DNA from: Castellaniella sp041677825
GTDB taxonomy: Bacteria > Pseudomonadota > Gammaproteobacteria > Burkholderiales > Burkholderiaceae_B
NCBI RefSeq assembly: GCF_041677825.1
Contig: NZ_JBAYPG010000023.1
Location: 1-58,960 of the forward strand
DNA length: 58,960 nucleotides
Direction: 5' to 3'
Shown here one piece after another: positions 1 through 8,320 of this stretch (its first letter is position 1; the number at the start of each line of letters is the position of its first letter). The position numbers and the translations under genes are program-made. The notes below the pieces were generated by a model. That model made no database searches and was not told the origin of the DNA. It saw nothing but the letters and a program-made list of their open reading frames with translations.

Positions 1-94
1 CCGTCACGCGCGGAGAAACACCCGCCGTGCCTTCTAAAAACTGTTCCAAACGCTCGATGCTGTCGAGCCGTTCTTCCTGCATATCGATCACCAT
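1..94 (-). CDS. Transposase/integrase-like ORF, N-terminal fragment running off the window
   Basis: Read on the minus strand from the ATG at 94, an open frame of 31 codons runs off the left edge. Its first residues (MVIDMQEERLDSIERLEQFL) resemble, from memory only, the short helical start of a group of DDE integrase-type transposases. It lies beside two 23-bp direct repeats at 128-186, a common arrangement at the end of an insertion element. The fragment is too short to prove a family, and it could instead be the start of an unrelated gene. Confidence 0.4.
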   Translation of the reverse strand, partial: MVIDMQEERLDSIERLEQFLEGTAGVSPRVT

Positions 95-127
95 GCCTCA
101 TGATCGACGACTTCTACCTTCCCAGCT

Positions 128-186
128 TCAGACTCATCTCATGTTGGAAACACAAGACCCCGCTCAGACTCATGTCATATTGGAAA
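128..186. repeat. Pair of 23-bp direct repeats, probable subterminal repeats of an insertion element
   Basis: Copies at 128-150 and 164-186 agree at 21 of 23 positions; the shared core is tcagactcat followed by tcat and ttggaaa. Their starts are 36 bp apart. They sit just upstream of the transposase-like start at 94. Repeated transposase-binding sites near an element end are typical of several transposon families. No terminal inverted repeat or target duplication can be placed, because the other end is outside the window. Confidence 0.55.
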
Positions 187-357
187 AGACTGAGCCTCGA
201 CAAAATCGCCTGCATTACAGTAAAATGAGAGGTTTGCTGGACTATTTAAGTGGGCAGCATATCCGGATAGCATCGCCATAACGACAATCAAATGCTGGCT
301 CGTGCCGGCCTGACATCCACAGGGTCTGGTCTGCACCAGCACAGCCGAAAACTTGAA
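187..357. other. Leader/promoter region of the GntR regulator
   Basis: This 171-bp stretch lies between the element-like repeats and the regulator gene. An alternative in-frame ATG occurs at 292. I see no copy of the GTATACAA or CTAGGGT elements found at the catabolic promoters, so autoregulation through those motifs is not supported. Confidence 0.4.
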
Positions 358-1050
358 ATGCCCGCCAAAAAAACTTCCCGCCCCACAAACAACGAGGCCA
401 TACCGCTGGGCGAGCGTGCCTATCGGCACATCCGTAACGCCATCCAGTCAGGCGATCTTTCACCGGGCGACCGCTTGCGCGAGGTGGATCTGGCGAAGTT
501 GATCGGGCTGAGTCGCACACCCATTCGAGAAGCGCTGGCCCGGCTCGAATCGGAAGGTCTGGTGACGCATGATCCCATCCGCGGCATCATGGTAGCCGAA
601 CTCGACTACAGCATGATCACCGAGCTCTACTACATGCGTGAAGTGCTGGAAGGCACGGCGGCGCGCCTCGCTGCGCAGCACGCCTCCAATGTCGAGATCT
701 CGATCCTCGAAGACCTGTGTCATGAATACGAAGCCGCCATCGGCAACGATTCAGTCCTGTCCCTGCGCAATCGGCAGTTTCACGATACCCTGTATCGTTG
801 CAGCCATAACCGTTACCTGATCAATATCCTGACCATACTGCACGACACCCTGATGCTTCTTGGGCCATCGACCCTGAGAGACCTCACGCGCGCAAAGCAG
901 ACCTTGGCCGAACACCGTGCCGTCGTTCAGGCCATCAAGGAACGGGATCCGGAAACCGCCGAGGCCGAATTGCGCGCACACATCCACAACGCACAAAAAT
1001 TGCGCCTCAAGCAGCTATTCGCGCCACAGGCCAAATCCGTCGCCGACTGA
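358..1050 (+). CDS. GntR-family transcriptional regulator, FadR/FCD subfamily
   Basis: The 230-residue protein has a winged-helix GntR domain (residues 16-80: ERAYRHIRNAI, GLSRTPIREALARLESEGLV) and an all-helical FCD effector domain (90-215). The FCD histidines expected to bind metal are visible in RQFHDTLY, LAEHRAVV and LRAHIHN. Such regulators usually respond to organic acids. It converges with the catabolic genes and is the only regulator in the island, so it is the natural candidate for controlling them. The start at 358 was chosen because the conserved domain begins 16 residues later; an ATG at 292 would add 22 poorly structured residues. The ligand is unknown. Confidence 0.85.
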   Translation: MPAKKTSRPTNNEAIPLGERAYRHIRNAIQSGDLSPGDRLREVDLAKLIGLSRTPIREALARLESEGLVTHDPIRGIMVAELDYSMITELYYMREVLEGTAARLAAQHASNVEISILEDLCHEYEAAIGNDSVLSLRNRQFHDTLYRCSHNRYLINILTILHDTLMLLGPSTLRDLTRAKQTLAEHRAVVQAIKERDPETAEAELRAHIHNAQKLRLKQLFAPQAKSVAD

Positions 1051-1124
1051 CAATCCCACTGACAGCCAGCTTGCCCGCCAACGAGATTGCAGCAGACAGG
1101 CAGCCAATGGCGGCATATGTGCCG

Positions 1125-2543
1125 TCAGAGAGCGGCAAGGTCTGCCAGTACCTCTCGGACACTTGAATCACCAGCCTGCCCGATGATATCCAGAGCGGCA
1201 CGCGACCGTTCCGCTCCCAGCAACAACCCGGCGGTACCCAGGAATTTGCTTGAAACCTGATCCCAGCTCAGAGGACGGGAGCCAGCCCCCAGATTGACGG
1301 GAATATGCTCGGAAAGCGTGTCGCCATTGCTGAAGCGAACGGTCACCTTGCCAGAGAAATATTTCGGGAACTCAGTGTGCTCTTCCGGCTGGCATCGAAC
1401 CCGCGCTGCAAGTGCGGCAAACTGTGGATTCAGGATTGATTCAGGCGACAGTTCCTGCATGCCGAATTTGCCGCGCACAAGCGACGCAGCGATACCGTAC
1501 TGGACACTGAATTTCGCTTCATAATCTGTCGTGACCCTCTGCTTCTTGAAGGCGGGTTCAGCGACAATGTGCAAAGTGGGTTCAGGCAGGATGGCAATGA
1601 TCTCTTCCACCTCGCCCAGGCGCTCGCGCACCTGCGCAGACAATCGTATCGACGCCTCTACACAGGCGTGATTGAAGTGGCAGATCGGATACGGCTTGAT
1701 CGCGGTTTCCAGCATGCGCCACTCGCTTCCGAGACCGACGGAAATCGCATCCATACTGGCCCGCGCTCCGTGGAGATGCGTTTCGAACAGGCCGAATTTG
1801 CCCTCATAGGGTCTGGACGGCCCCAGAAAGCCCGCTTGCGCCATGTATGCTGCAGTAATGCCCGAAAGTGCCCCCCAGCCAGGATGCAGCCTCTTGGTCC
1901 AGGCCCCTTCTTCCAGGAACACCTGCACCCCAGCTGCCGTGCTGGCGGCGATGCCCTGCGCCGCGCAGATTTGGCTGGCAGTCAATCCAAGCAATCGCCC
2001 GGCGACTGTTGCCGAACTGAAATGCGACACAACCCCGGTGGCGTGGAAACCGACCTCGTGAAACCCCCCCTTGACTGCAGCACCAATGCGAATGGCGACC
2101 TCCATCCCCACCACATAGGCAACCAGCATCTCTTTCCAGGAAACGTCGAGATGCTCGCCGAGGGACAAGGCGGCCGGCAGGCTGGCCACGGACGCATGAA
2201 TGATGCTGGCCATGTGCGTATCGTCAAAATCCAGCCCATGCATCAACAGGCCATTGGCCATGGCTGCGTCACGGGCACTGAGCCGATGCCCAGTGCCGAG
2301 CACCACACACCGGCCCGGCGCCCCCGCTGCGATGATGCCCTGAATGGAAGGTGCTGCAAATGGCTGTGTCAGCGAAGCAAGCGCCAGCCCAAAGGTGTCC
2401 AGCAGATGAACACGGGCCTTCTCCTGCACGGCATCCGGCAGATCGTCGTAACGCACGGCACTAGCCACGCGGGCGATATCCATCGCCAGGCTCGGGTTTC
2501 CTTCCTCGGATATCCTCGCATCCGGCACAGATACAGCGTCCAT
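1125..2543 (-). CDS. MmgE/PrpD family protein (copy 1)
   Basis: The 472-residue protein belongs to the family of 2-methylcitrate dehydratase (PrpD), cis-aconitate decarboxylase and iminodisuccinate epimerase. Family marks are the early DTFGLALAS segment, HGLDFDDTH and GFHATGVVSHFSSA, with an internal VTTDYEAKFSVQYGIA. The classical PrpD segment GWHPTST is altered here to GFHATGV, so the substrate probably differs from that of the second copy at 9687-11111. The ATG at 2543 has GGAG five bases upstream. It is the last gene of the transporter operon, 36 bp after the hydrolase. The exact reaction (dehydration, decarboxylation or epimerisation of a di- or tricarboxylate) cannot be told from sequence. 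Confidence 0.85.
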   Translation of the reverse strand: MDAVSVPDARISEEGNPSLAMDIARVASAVRYDDLPDAVQEKARVHLLDTFGLALASLTQPFAAPSIQGIIAAGAPGRCVVLGTGHRLSARDAAMANGLLMHGLDFDDTHMASIIHASVASLPAALSLGEHLDVSWKEMLVAYVVGMEVAIRIGAAVKGGFHEVGFHATGVVSHFSSATVAGRLLGLTASQICAAQGIAASTAAGVQVFLEEGAWTKRLHPGWGALSGITAAYMAQAGFLGPSRPYEGKFGLFETHLHGARASMDAISVGLGSEWRMLETAIKPYPICHFNHACVEASIRLSAQVRERLGEVEEIIAILPEPTLHIVAEPAFKKQRVTTDYEAKFSVQYGIAASLVRGKFGMQELSPESILNPQFAALAARVRCQPEEHTEFPKYFSGKVTVRFSNGDTLSEHIPVNLGAGSRPLSWDQVSSKFLGTAGLLLGAERSRAALDIIGQAGDSSVREVLADLAAL

Positions 2544-2579
2544 GTACACTCCAACAAAATAGATCAGGATGACTTCAGT

Positions 2580-3644
2580 TCACGACGCGGACCCATGTGC
2601 ACCGACAGGGGGAATGGGCAAGCGATAGAATCGCACCGCGTTGTCATGAAAAAGTGCGTTTTTCTCCGATGGGGTCGCACCGGAGGCGATGCGCTTGAAG
2701 GCATTCCATAACACGTGGTAGTTGCTGGCACTTCGATCCACCGGGAAATTGCTTTCGAACAGACAGCGCTCCGGGCCGAAAAAATCAATACAGGTTTCAA
2801 AATAAGGCCGCCAATCGTCAGCGAGGGTTCTGGACGATGGCGGGTTGGGCAGATCAAAGTAGCGATAACCAAACACAGCCGTACCCAGGCCACCAAGTTT
2901 CACATGCAGGTTGTCGCAGGAAGAAAGCTTCTTCATGAGAGGCTGCCACTGCTGAATGACCTCGGAACCCTTGCCCTCGCAGGGGCCTACACCAAGAGGG
3001 CAGCCGATATGATTGATCATGATCGGAGTATCGGGAAACGCGCGCGCAAGCTGAAACAGGTCGTCGAGCTGATCGTGGTACAGCCAGGATTCAAATGAGA
3101 GATCAAATTTCTTCAGGCGCGCAAATCCACGTTGAAAATCCTTGTTCAAATACAGACCCTTGGGGGGGCGCGGCAATACACCATGCTTGAAGTATTCGTT
3201 GTATGCGCCCGAGTTGCGAATGCCGCGGAACCGGCTGCCAGCAACCTGCAGATGGGCCTCGAGTACTTCGTCGACGGACTCGCCGAGCATCAGGTCAGCA
3301 TACCCCACGATACCGGATGCCACTTGTCGGCGCGCCTGGTCGGACGGTGAAATATCTCCAATGATCGACAGCACCGATTCGGTCTCGCCAACCGGACGCA
3401 AATGCTCTGGGCCTGTCGTACGGTAATTCAGGCCACACTGCACATAGACGGTTGCACGGACATCATGCCCGGAATCCAGATCTTCCAGCAGGTCTTTGGC
3501 GAAATAGCCACCCCAGTGATCGGAAAAATGATGATGAGGATCGATGATCGGCTGTTCAGGATCGACAATGGGTTCAATGCGACTCGCAAGCCAGACCTTG
3601 TCCGGACTGCAGTGAGTGATCTGTTGCAACTGATTGTCAGGCAT
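2580..3644 (-). CDS. Amidohydrolase-2 family metal-dependent hydrolase
   Basis: The 354-residue TIM-barrel protein carries the metal-binding start DPHHHF (residues 35-40) and the family C-terminal segment LFESNFPVDR. Relatives include 2-pyrone-4,6-dicarboxylate lactonase and amidohydrolase-2 decarboxylases, so a lactone or carboxylate substrate is plausible. The start at 3644 is supported by AGGAGG eight bases upstream; a longer reading from 3701 would bypass that site. It lies 63 bp after livF and 36 bp before an MmgE/PrpD gene, so it probably acts on the imported compound or an intermediate. The specific reaction is not assigned. Confidence 0.8.
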   Translation of the reverse strand: MPDNQLQQITHCSPDKVWLASRIEPIVDPEQPIIDPHHHFSDHWGGYFAKDLLEDLDSGHDVRATVYVQCGLNYRTTGPEHLRPVGETESVLSIIGDISPSDQARRQVASGIVGYADLMLGESVDEVLEAHLQVAGSRFRGIRNSGAYNEYFKHGVLPRPPKGLYLNKDFQRGFARLKKFDLSFESWLYHDQLDDLFQLARAFPDTPIMINHIGCPLGVGPCEGKGSEVIQQWQPLMKKLSSCDNLHVKLGGLGTAVFGYRYFDLPNPPSSRTLADDWRPYFETCIDFFGPERCLFESNFPVDRSASNYHVLWNAFKRIASGATPSEKNALFHDNAVRFYRLPIPPVGAHGSAS

Positions 3645-3707
3645 CTTGTAATCCTCCTGTTGAAAAACCCCGCCCGCTCTGGTGGTCTGCCGAATCATCA
3701 CGCGGCA

Positions 3708-4421
3708 TCAGATCCCGAGATACGCCTTGCGCACGAAAGGATCATCCAGCAACTCGTTACCCTTGCCGGACACGACAATCTCACCATGTTCGAGCGCATA
3801 GGCATGATGGGCCAGTCGAAGGGCCAGCCGCGCATTCTGTTCCACCAGAATGATCGACATGCCACGCTCGGTATTGAGACGCTCGATCGCCAGGGCGATT
3901 TCGGCAACGACCTTCGGCGCAATGCCCAACGATGGCTCGTCCAGCATCAGCAGCCAGGGCCGGGCCATGAGGGCCCGCCCGATCGCGACCATCTGCTGTT
4001 CACCGCCTGACAGGGAGCCTGCCAATTGGCTGCGCCGTTCGTGAACACGTGGAAACAGTTCGTAGACTTCATCCAGCGACGCCTTGATGTCACTGCGGGA
4101 TTTCACTGCATAGGCTCCGACCAGCAAGTTGTCCAGAACCGTCATGCGCCCGAACAGATACCGGCCTTCAGGCGACAGGGCAACCCCGCGCAGCACACGA
4201 TTTTCCGGAAGTTCATCATGCACCTCGGCGCCCCGGATCCGGATCGTCCCGGAATGAGTCGGCACCAGGCCCATCAACGCCTTCAACGTTGTACTCTTGC
4301 CAGCCCCATTCGAGCCAATCAACGCAATGATCTCGCCCTCCTCCATGCTGAACGTCACATTGCGCACAGCGACCAGCGCACCATATTTCACAGTCAGTGA
4401 TTCGACCTCAAGCATGCGCAT
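3708..4421 (-). CDS. livF: Branched-chain-type ABC transporter ATP-binding protein LivF
   Basis: The 237-residue ATPase has Walker A (GSNGAGKST), the signature LSGGEQQMV, Walker B (LLMLDEPSLGI) and a switch histidine region typical of LivF. It couples ATP hydrolysis to import through LivHM on the cytoplasmic face. It overlaps the end of livG by 14 bp, indicating translational coupling. Starts at 4421 (MRMLEV) or 4415 are both possible; a farther one at 4451 lies deep inside livG. Clustering with catabolic genes suggests the cargo is an organic or aromatic acid rather than leucine. Confidence 0.9.
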   Translation of the reverse strand: MRMLEVESLTVKYGALVAVRNVTFSMEEGEIIALIGSNGAGKSTTLKALMGLVPTHSGTIRIRGAEVHDELPENRVLRGVALSPEGRYLFGRMTVLDNLLVGAYAVKSRSDIKASLDEVYELFPRVHERRSQLAGSLSGGEQQMVAIGRALMARPWLLMLDEPSLGIAPKVVAEIALAIERLNTERGMSIILVEQNARLALRLAHHAYALEHGEIVVSGKGNELLDDPFVRKAYLGI

Positions 4422-5190
4422 ATTCGGGCGCCCCCAGATAAGCTTCAACAACCGCAGGGTTGTTCCGAATTTCCTCGGGCGAGCCCTCTGCTATCTTCTC
4501 ACCCTGCACGAGGACGATGATCCGGTGACATAATTCCATGACGATCGCCATGTGATGCTCGACAAGCAGCAGGGTAAGCCCATGATCCTGCTGCAGACTG
4601 CGCAGGAGCACCGTCAGTTCGCGGCATTCTTCATGATTCAGGCCTGCTGCAGGCTCATCGAGCAGCAGCATCGAAGGCTTCGATGCAAGCGCGATTGCAA
4701 TCCCGAGGCGCTTCTGCAAACCATAGGCCAGCGCCCCGGCCTCGACATCGCCCCAGCGCTGCATATCGACCAGAGCCAGCAGGCGATCGATCTCTGCATC
4801 GACCTCATGGTGAGCCACCAACCCGTTCGTGCGCCCGACCAGCCGGCGTACGGATGAATTGTGGATGCGCGACAAAAGTCCACGGTAAAGGTTCTGTCTG
4901 ACAGAAATATCAGCATAGGTCGAGGTGGATTGAAAGGTACGCGCCAATCCGGCCACTACAATGCGGCTGGTCGAACGGTTGGTGATATCCACCTGATCAA
5001 AGAGCACCTGACCGGCCGTACAACGCACAGTACCGTTGATCAGATTGAAAGCCGTCGTCTTGCCCGCTCCGTTGGGCCCGATCAGACCGACGATTTCTCC
5101 CTTGCCGACAGAAAACGTCAGCTTCTTCACGGCCGTCAGGCCACCATACTGCTTGGAGAGGTTGTTGACCTTCAGATATTCGACAGTCAT
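4408..5190 (-). CDS. livG: Branched-chain-type ABC transporter ATP-binding protein LivG
   Basis: The 260-residue ATPase begins MTVEYLKVNNLSKQYGG and shows Walker A (GPNGAGKTT), Walker B (MLLLDEPAAGLNHEE) and the LivG-specific C-terminus ending in VVEAYLG. The signature loop reads LAYGLQKRLGIA in place of the canonical LSGGQ, as is common in LivG (LxYGxQ). The start at 5190 overlaps the livM stop by four bases (ATGA); a reading from 5364 would add 58 residues that overlap livM. It pairs with LivF as the nucleotide-binding heterodimer. Confidence 0.9.
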   Translation of the reverse strand: MTVEYLKVNNLSKQYGGLTAVKKLTFSVGKGEIVGLIGPNGAGKTTAFNLINGTVRCTAGQVLFDQVDITNRSTSRIVVAGLARTFQSTSTYADISVRQNLYRGLLSRIHNSSVRRLVGRTNGLVAHHEVDAEIDRLLALVDMQRWGDVEAGALAYGLQKRLGIAIALASKPSMLLLDEPAAGLNHEECRELTVLLRSLQQDHGLTLLLVEHHMAIVMELCHRIIVLVQGEKIAEGSPEEIRNNPAVVEAYLGAPEYAHA

Positions 5191-6167
5191 TGTGGCACCC
5201 GTGTGCGCTTCCAGATACGCCCAGGCAAGCTGACCAGCCCGCCCGGAAGAAACCTCAGAATCAATATGAGTGAGATACCGTAGAAAATGTGCTGGGTCTG
5301 CAGCGCACCACGGAAAATCTCGGGCAGTGAGGTCAGCACGATCGCGCCCACCACGGGCCCCCACAATGAACCACGCCCACCGATCACGAGCATTGTGACC
5401 AATGCCACCGAAATGTTCAGATTGAAGGATTCGGGAGACACGAAGCCGATATAGCGTGCCATCAGTACCCCGCCCAATGCGGCCAATGCACAGCCAATCA
5501 TGAACGCAACCAACTGCAGCCGATAGACACTCAATCCGGTCGACTCCGACAATGGCCCGTTCTGGGCAACCGCCATGAACGCCTCGCCAAGCGGGTGCTT
5601 GAATATCTGGTGAGTCAGGATCAATGACAGGACCACGACAACGATCATGAGCCCATAGAAACTGGGACGTGTGTCGAATACGAAACCCAGCAATTCAAAG
5701 GACGGAATGGCCGAAAGCCCATTGGCACCGCCCGTGACTGCGGACCAGTCCATCAGTGCCAGCCTGGTCAGTTCGGCGAATGCAAACGTGACGAGAACGA
5801 AGTAAACACCTTTCAGGCGCAGTATCACGCCCCCCAGGACAAGGGCAATGAGGGCGGCAAAGATGATTGCAAACACGCCCGCGACGAGTGGACTCAAACC
5901 GAAATGAATGGACAGCAGAACCGATCCATATGCGCCAAACGCCACAAAGGCAGAATGACCAAATGAAAGCTGCCCCGAGCGCTCGATGATGGACAACCCG
6001 TTGACAATCAATATATTGAGCGCAATCAATATGGCAACGTGCAGAATGTATGGACCCATGAAGGTGGGCCATATTGCCAGACAGAGAAGTATGATGATTC
6101 CAATATGGACTGCCTTGAATCTGCTACCCGATACTACCGAAGTGGATTGGTTCTGCATATCACACAT
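5187..6167 (-). CDS. livM: Branched-chain-type ABC transporter permease LivM
   Basis: The 326-residue inner-membrane protein has about ten hydrophobic segments and the LivM hallmarks NGLSIIERSGQLSFGH near the N-terminus and GGRGSLWGPVVGA near the C-terminus. With LivH it forms the translocation pore. The start overlaps livH by eight bases; an alternative ATG at 6158, three codons in, has an AAGGG better spaced for ribosome binding. The operon context (livH upstream, livG overlapping downstream) is the standard order for this importer class. Confidence 0.9.
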   Translation of the reverse strand: MCDMQNQSTSVVSGSRFKAVHIGIIILLCLAIWPTFMGPYILHVAILIALNILIVNGLSIIERSGQLSFGHSAFVAFGAYGSVLLSIHFGLSPLVAGVFAIIFAALIALVLGGVILRLKGVYFVLVTFAFAELTRLALMDWSAVTGGANGLSAIPSFELLGFVFDTRPSFYGLMIVVVVLSLILTHQIFKHPLGEAFMAVAQNGPLSESTGLSVYRLQLVAFMIGCALAALGGVLMARYIGFVSPESFNLNISVALVTMLVIGGRGSLWGPVVGAIVLTSLPEIFRGALQTQHIFYGISLILILRFLPGGLVSLPGRIWKRTRVPQ

Positions 6168-7029
6168 CGCCCTTTCCGAGTATGCCCTTGGGCATCAATA
6201 CCAGCATGATGATGACCACCAGGAAGATGACCATATCAGCCGTGCTGCTTTCAAAGAACAGGCCGGCGTAGCTTTCCGTGAGGCCAAGTGCCAGACCAGC
6301 CACCACCGCACCCGGAATGCTGCCCAATCCGCCCAGAATGACGACGATGAAGGCTTTGAGCAACGGCGTCGTACCGCTGAATGCCGAGACGACGAACAAC
6401 GGCGCCATCAGGGCCCCAGCCACTGCTGCGAGCCCGACCCCCAGACCAAACCCCAAGGGGTAGAACACGCGCGCTGGAATCCCCTGAATGGACGCGATCT
6501 GAAAATCCTCGACTACGGCACGCAAAGCACGCCCCAGCCTGGAATAGCGCAGGAATACATACAGCAGCGCCAGCACCAGAATGGCGAAGACAACGACATA
6601 AATGCGTGAATTCGGTATCACGATGGTGCCGATGCGCGTCGTACCGGTAATGACCGCCGGCATCGACAGCGGATCGGGACCGAAGATCAGCAAGGCGCCA
6701 TTTTGCAACACCATGGCCAACCCGATGGTAACGATCATCCCGTTGAGTTCATCCCTGCGCAGCGGTTTGAGGATGACGTATTCAAGCAGGCCCCCAACCA
6801 CAATGGCAGCAACCAGCGTCAGCACCACCGACGCCAGAAACGGCAGATGAAACCCCGTGGTCAGAACATACGCCCCAAAGGCCCCGAGCATGTAGAATTC
6901 GCCATGCGCAAAGTTCACCATGCGCATCACGCCGAACACCAGCGTGAAGCCGACTGCCATGAAAAGGTAAAGCAGGCCGACCACCAGCCCGTTGACGGTG
7001 GCCTGCGCAAGCAACATAGTGAAATCCAA
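6160..7029 (-). CDS. livH: Branched-chain-type ABC transporter permease LivH
   Basis: The 289-residue integral membrane permease carries the LivH signatures YLFMAVGFTLVFGVMRMVNF, AHGEFYMLGA and GGLGSIPGAVVAGL. The most upstream start is a TTG at 7029 (TTG GAT TTC ACT) with AAGGATG a few bases upstream; an internal ATG at 7017 is the alternative. It lies 34 bp after the first binding-protein gene, so both binding proteins and the permease are probably on one transcript. Confidence 0.9.
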   Translation of the reverse strand: MDFTMLLAQATVNGLVVGLLYLFMAVGFTLVFGVMRMVNFAHGEFYMLGAFGAYVLTTGFHLPFLASVVLTLVAAIVVGGLLEYVILKPLRRDELNGMIVTIGLAMVLQNGALLIFGPDPLSMPAVITGTTRIGTIVIPNSRIYVVVFAILVLALLYVFLRYSRLGRALRAVVEDFQIASIQGIPARVFYPLGFGLGVGLAAVAGALMAPLFVVSAFSGTTPLLKAFIVVILGGLGSIPGAVVAGLALGLTESYAGLFFESSTADMVIFLVVIIMLVLMPKGILGKGDV

Positions 7030-7063
7030 GGTGCATCCTTACTGAGTCATTCAAAAATCCAGC

Positions 7064-8248
7064 TCACTCGCATTTCTCGGTCGAACATGTTGCGCGAATG
7101 ACCTCGGTACCATCCACCACTTCGGCCACATAGAACGGTACGGCCAACTGACGGTTGATACCGTAGTCTTCCTGGCCTGTCCAGTTCAACGTGCCCAATG
7201 CCCCTTCGAAATTCGTGAGATTTTCCATCTCGCGGCTGATCTTGTCGGTGTCTGTCACGGTACCGGCACGCTTCATGGCCTCGAACAGCATATTGGTACC
7301 GTCATAGAACGACGGGCTGAAACCGTTCATGGCAGATTGGTATTTGGCCTGATATTTGTCCATGTAGGCCTTGGTCGATTCCAGCCCGGGATTCAGGGGC
7401 GTATGTACCAGCATCCCTTCGGTGGCGTCCTTGCCCGCAACGTTGACGATATCCGCAGTGGCTGGACCGCCCGTGCGGACGATCGTACCCGTGAAGCCAA
7501 GCTCGCGTGCCTGCTTGACGATCAGGCCAGCCGTAGAGGGCGAGTTGCCATCGAGTTCGATGCCATCGATGCCTTTGGCAAACATGCGTGTCAGCAGCGG
7601 CACGAAATCGACCCGGTCACGCTCGAACAGTTCGACCGCCACGAGATCCGCACCCGCCTGGCCATAGGCGGCCTTGAGGTCTTCAGCAATGATCTGCCCG
7701 GACTCGTCATTCGGGAACAGGCCGCCCACCTTCTTCAGGCCCTTGGTCTGTACCACCCAGTCGATCTGGGGTTGTGAGATTTCCGTGGTCGTGATGCAGA
7801 CCCGGAATGCGTGCGGCTTGTCCGGCCCCAATGCCTTGGGTGTGAACGCCATCATGACCGTCATGACGTTGTTCTTTTCCGTGATCGGCAATACAGCTAC
7901 GGCAGGCGCCGAACCCAGCGGGCCAATGATGAAGTTCACCTTGTCTTCATGCACCAGTCTGTTGGTGACAGTGACAGCCTCGTTGGCCTGATACTTGTCG
8001 TCATAAGCGACGAGTTCGACCTTGTATTTCTTGCCGTCGACTTCAAGGCCACCGTCTGCATTGACCGCATCCGCCGCCAGTTCTGCACCATTTTTCATGG
8101 CCAGGCCCCAGGCTGCACCAGGCCCTGAAAGAGTCACCATGACGCCCAGTTTGAGCGTCTCCTGGTCAGCGGCCAGCGTCGGCGCTGACCCAAAAGCCAT
8201 CAAGGCCAGGCTGACGCCGATGGCAGCGGGAATTCTGCGGATTTTCAT
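7064..8248 (-). CDS. Periplasmic Leu/Ile/Val-type substrate-binding protein (copy 1)
   Basis: The 394-residue protein starts with a cleavable signal peptide (MKIRRIPAAIGVSLALMAFG, cleavage probably after APTLAA) and has the type-I periplasmic binding fold: KLGVMVTLSGPGAAWG, the central GGLFPNDESGQ and AMNGFSPSFYDG. ATG at 8248 has GGAGG nine bases upstream. Near the C-terminus ATCSTEKCE carries two cysteines, a possible disulphide also present in the neighbouring copy. It delivers the solute to LivHMGF. The solute is unknown; the family covers amino acids, aromatic acids and amides. Confidence 0.9.
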   Translation of the reverse strand: MKIRRIPAAIGVSLALMAFGSAPTLAADQETLKLGVMVTLSGPGAAWGLAMKNGAELAADAVNADGGLEVDGKKYKVELVAYDDKYQANEAVTVTNRLVHEDKVNFIIGPLGSAPAVAVLPITEKNNVMTVMMAFTPKALGPDKPHAFRVCITTTEISQPQIDWVVQTKGLKKVGGLFPNDESGQIIAEDLKAAYGQAGADLVAVELFERDRVDFVPLLTRMFAKGIDGIELDGNSPSTAGLIVKQARELGFTGTIVRTGGPATADIVNVAGKDATEGMLVHTPLNPGLESTKAYMDKYQAKYQSAMNGFSPSFYDGTNMLFEAMKRAGTVTDTDKISREMENLTNFEGALGTLNWTGQEDYGINRQLAVPFYVAEVVDGTEVIRATCSTEKCE

Positions 8249-8320
8249 GATCTGCCTCCAATCTGATATGGAAAAATACTTGAAGTTACATCTGGATATT
8301 CATGCCGCGGTAACTGGGCA

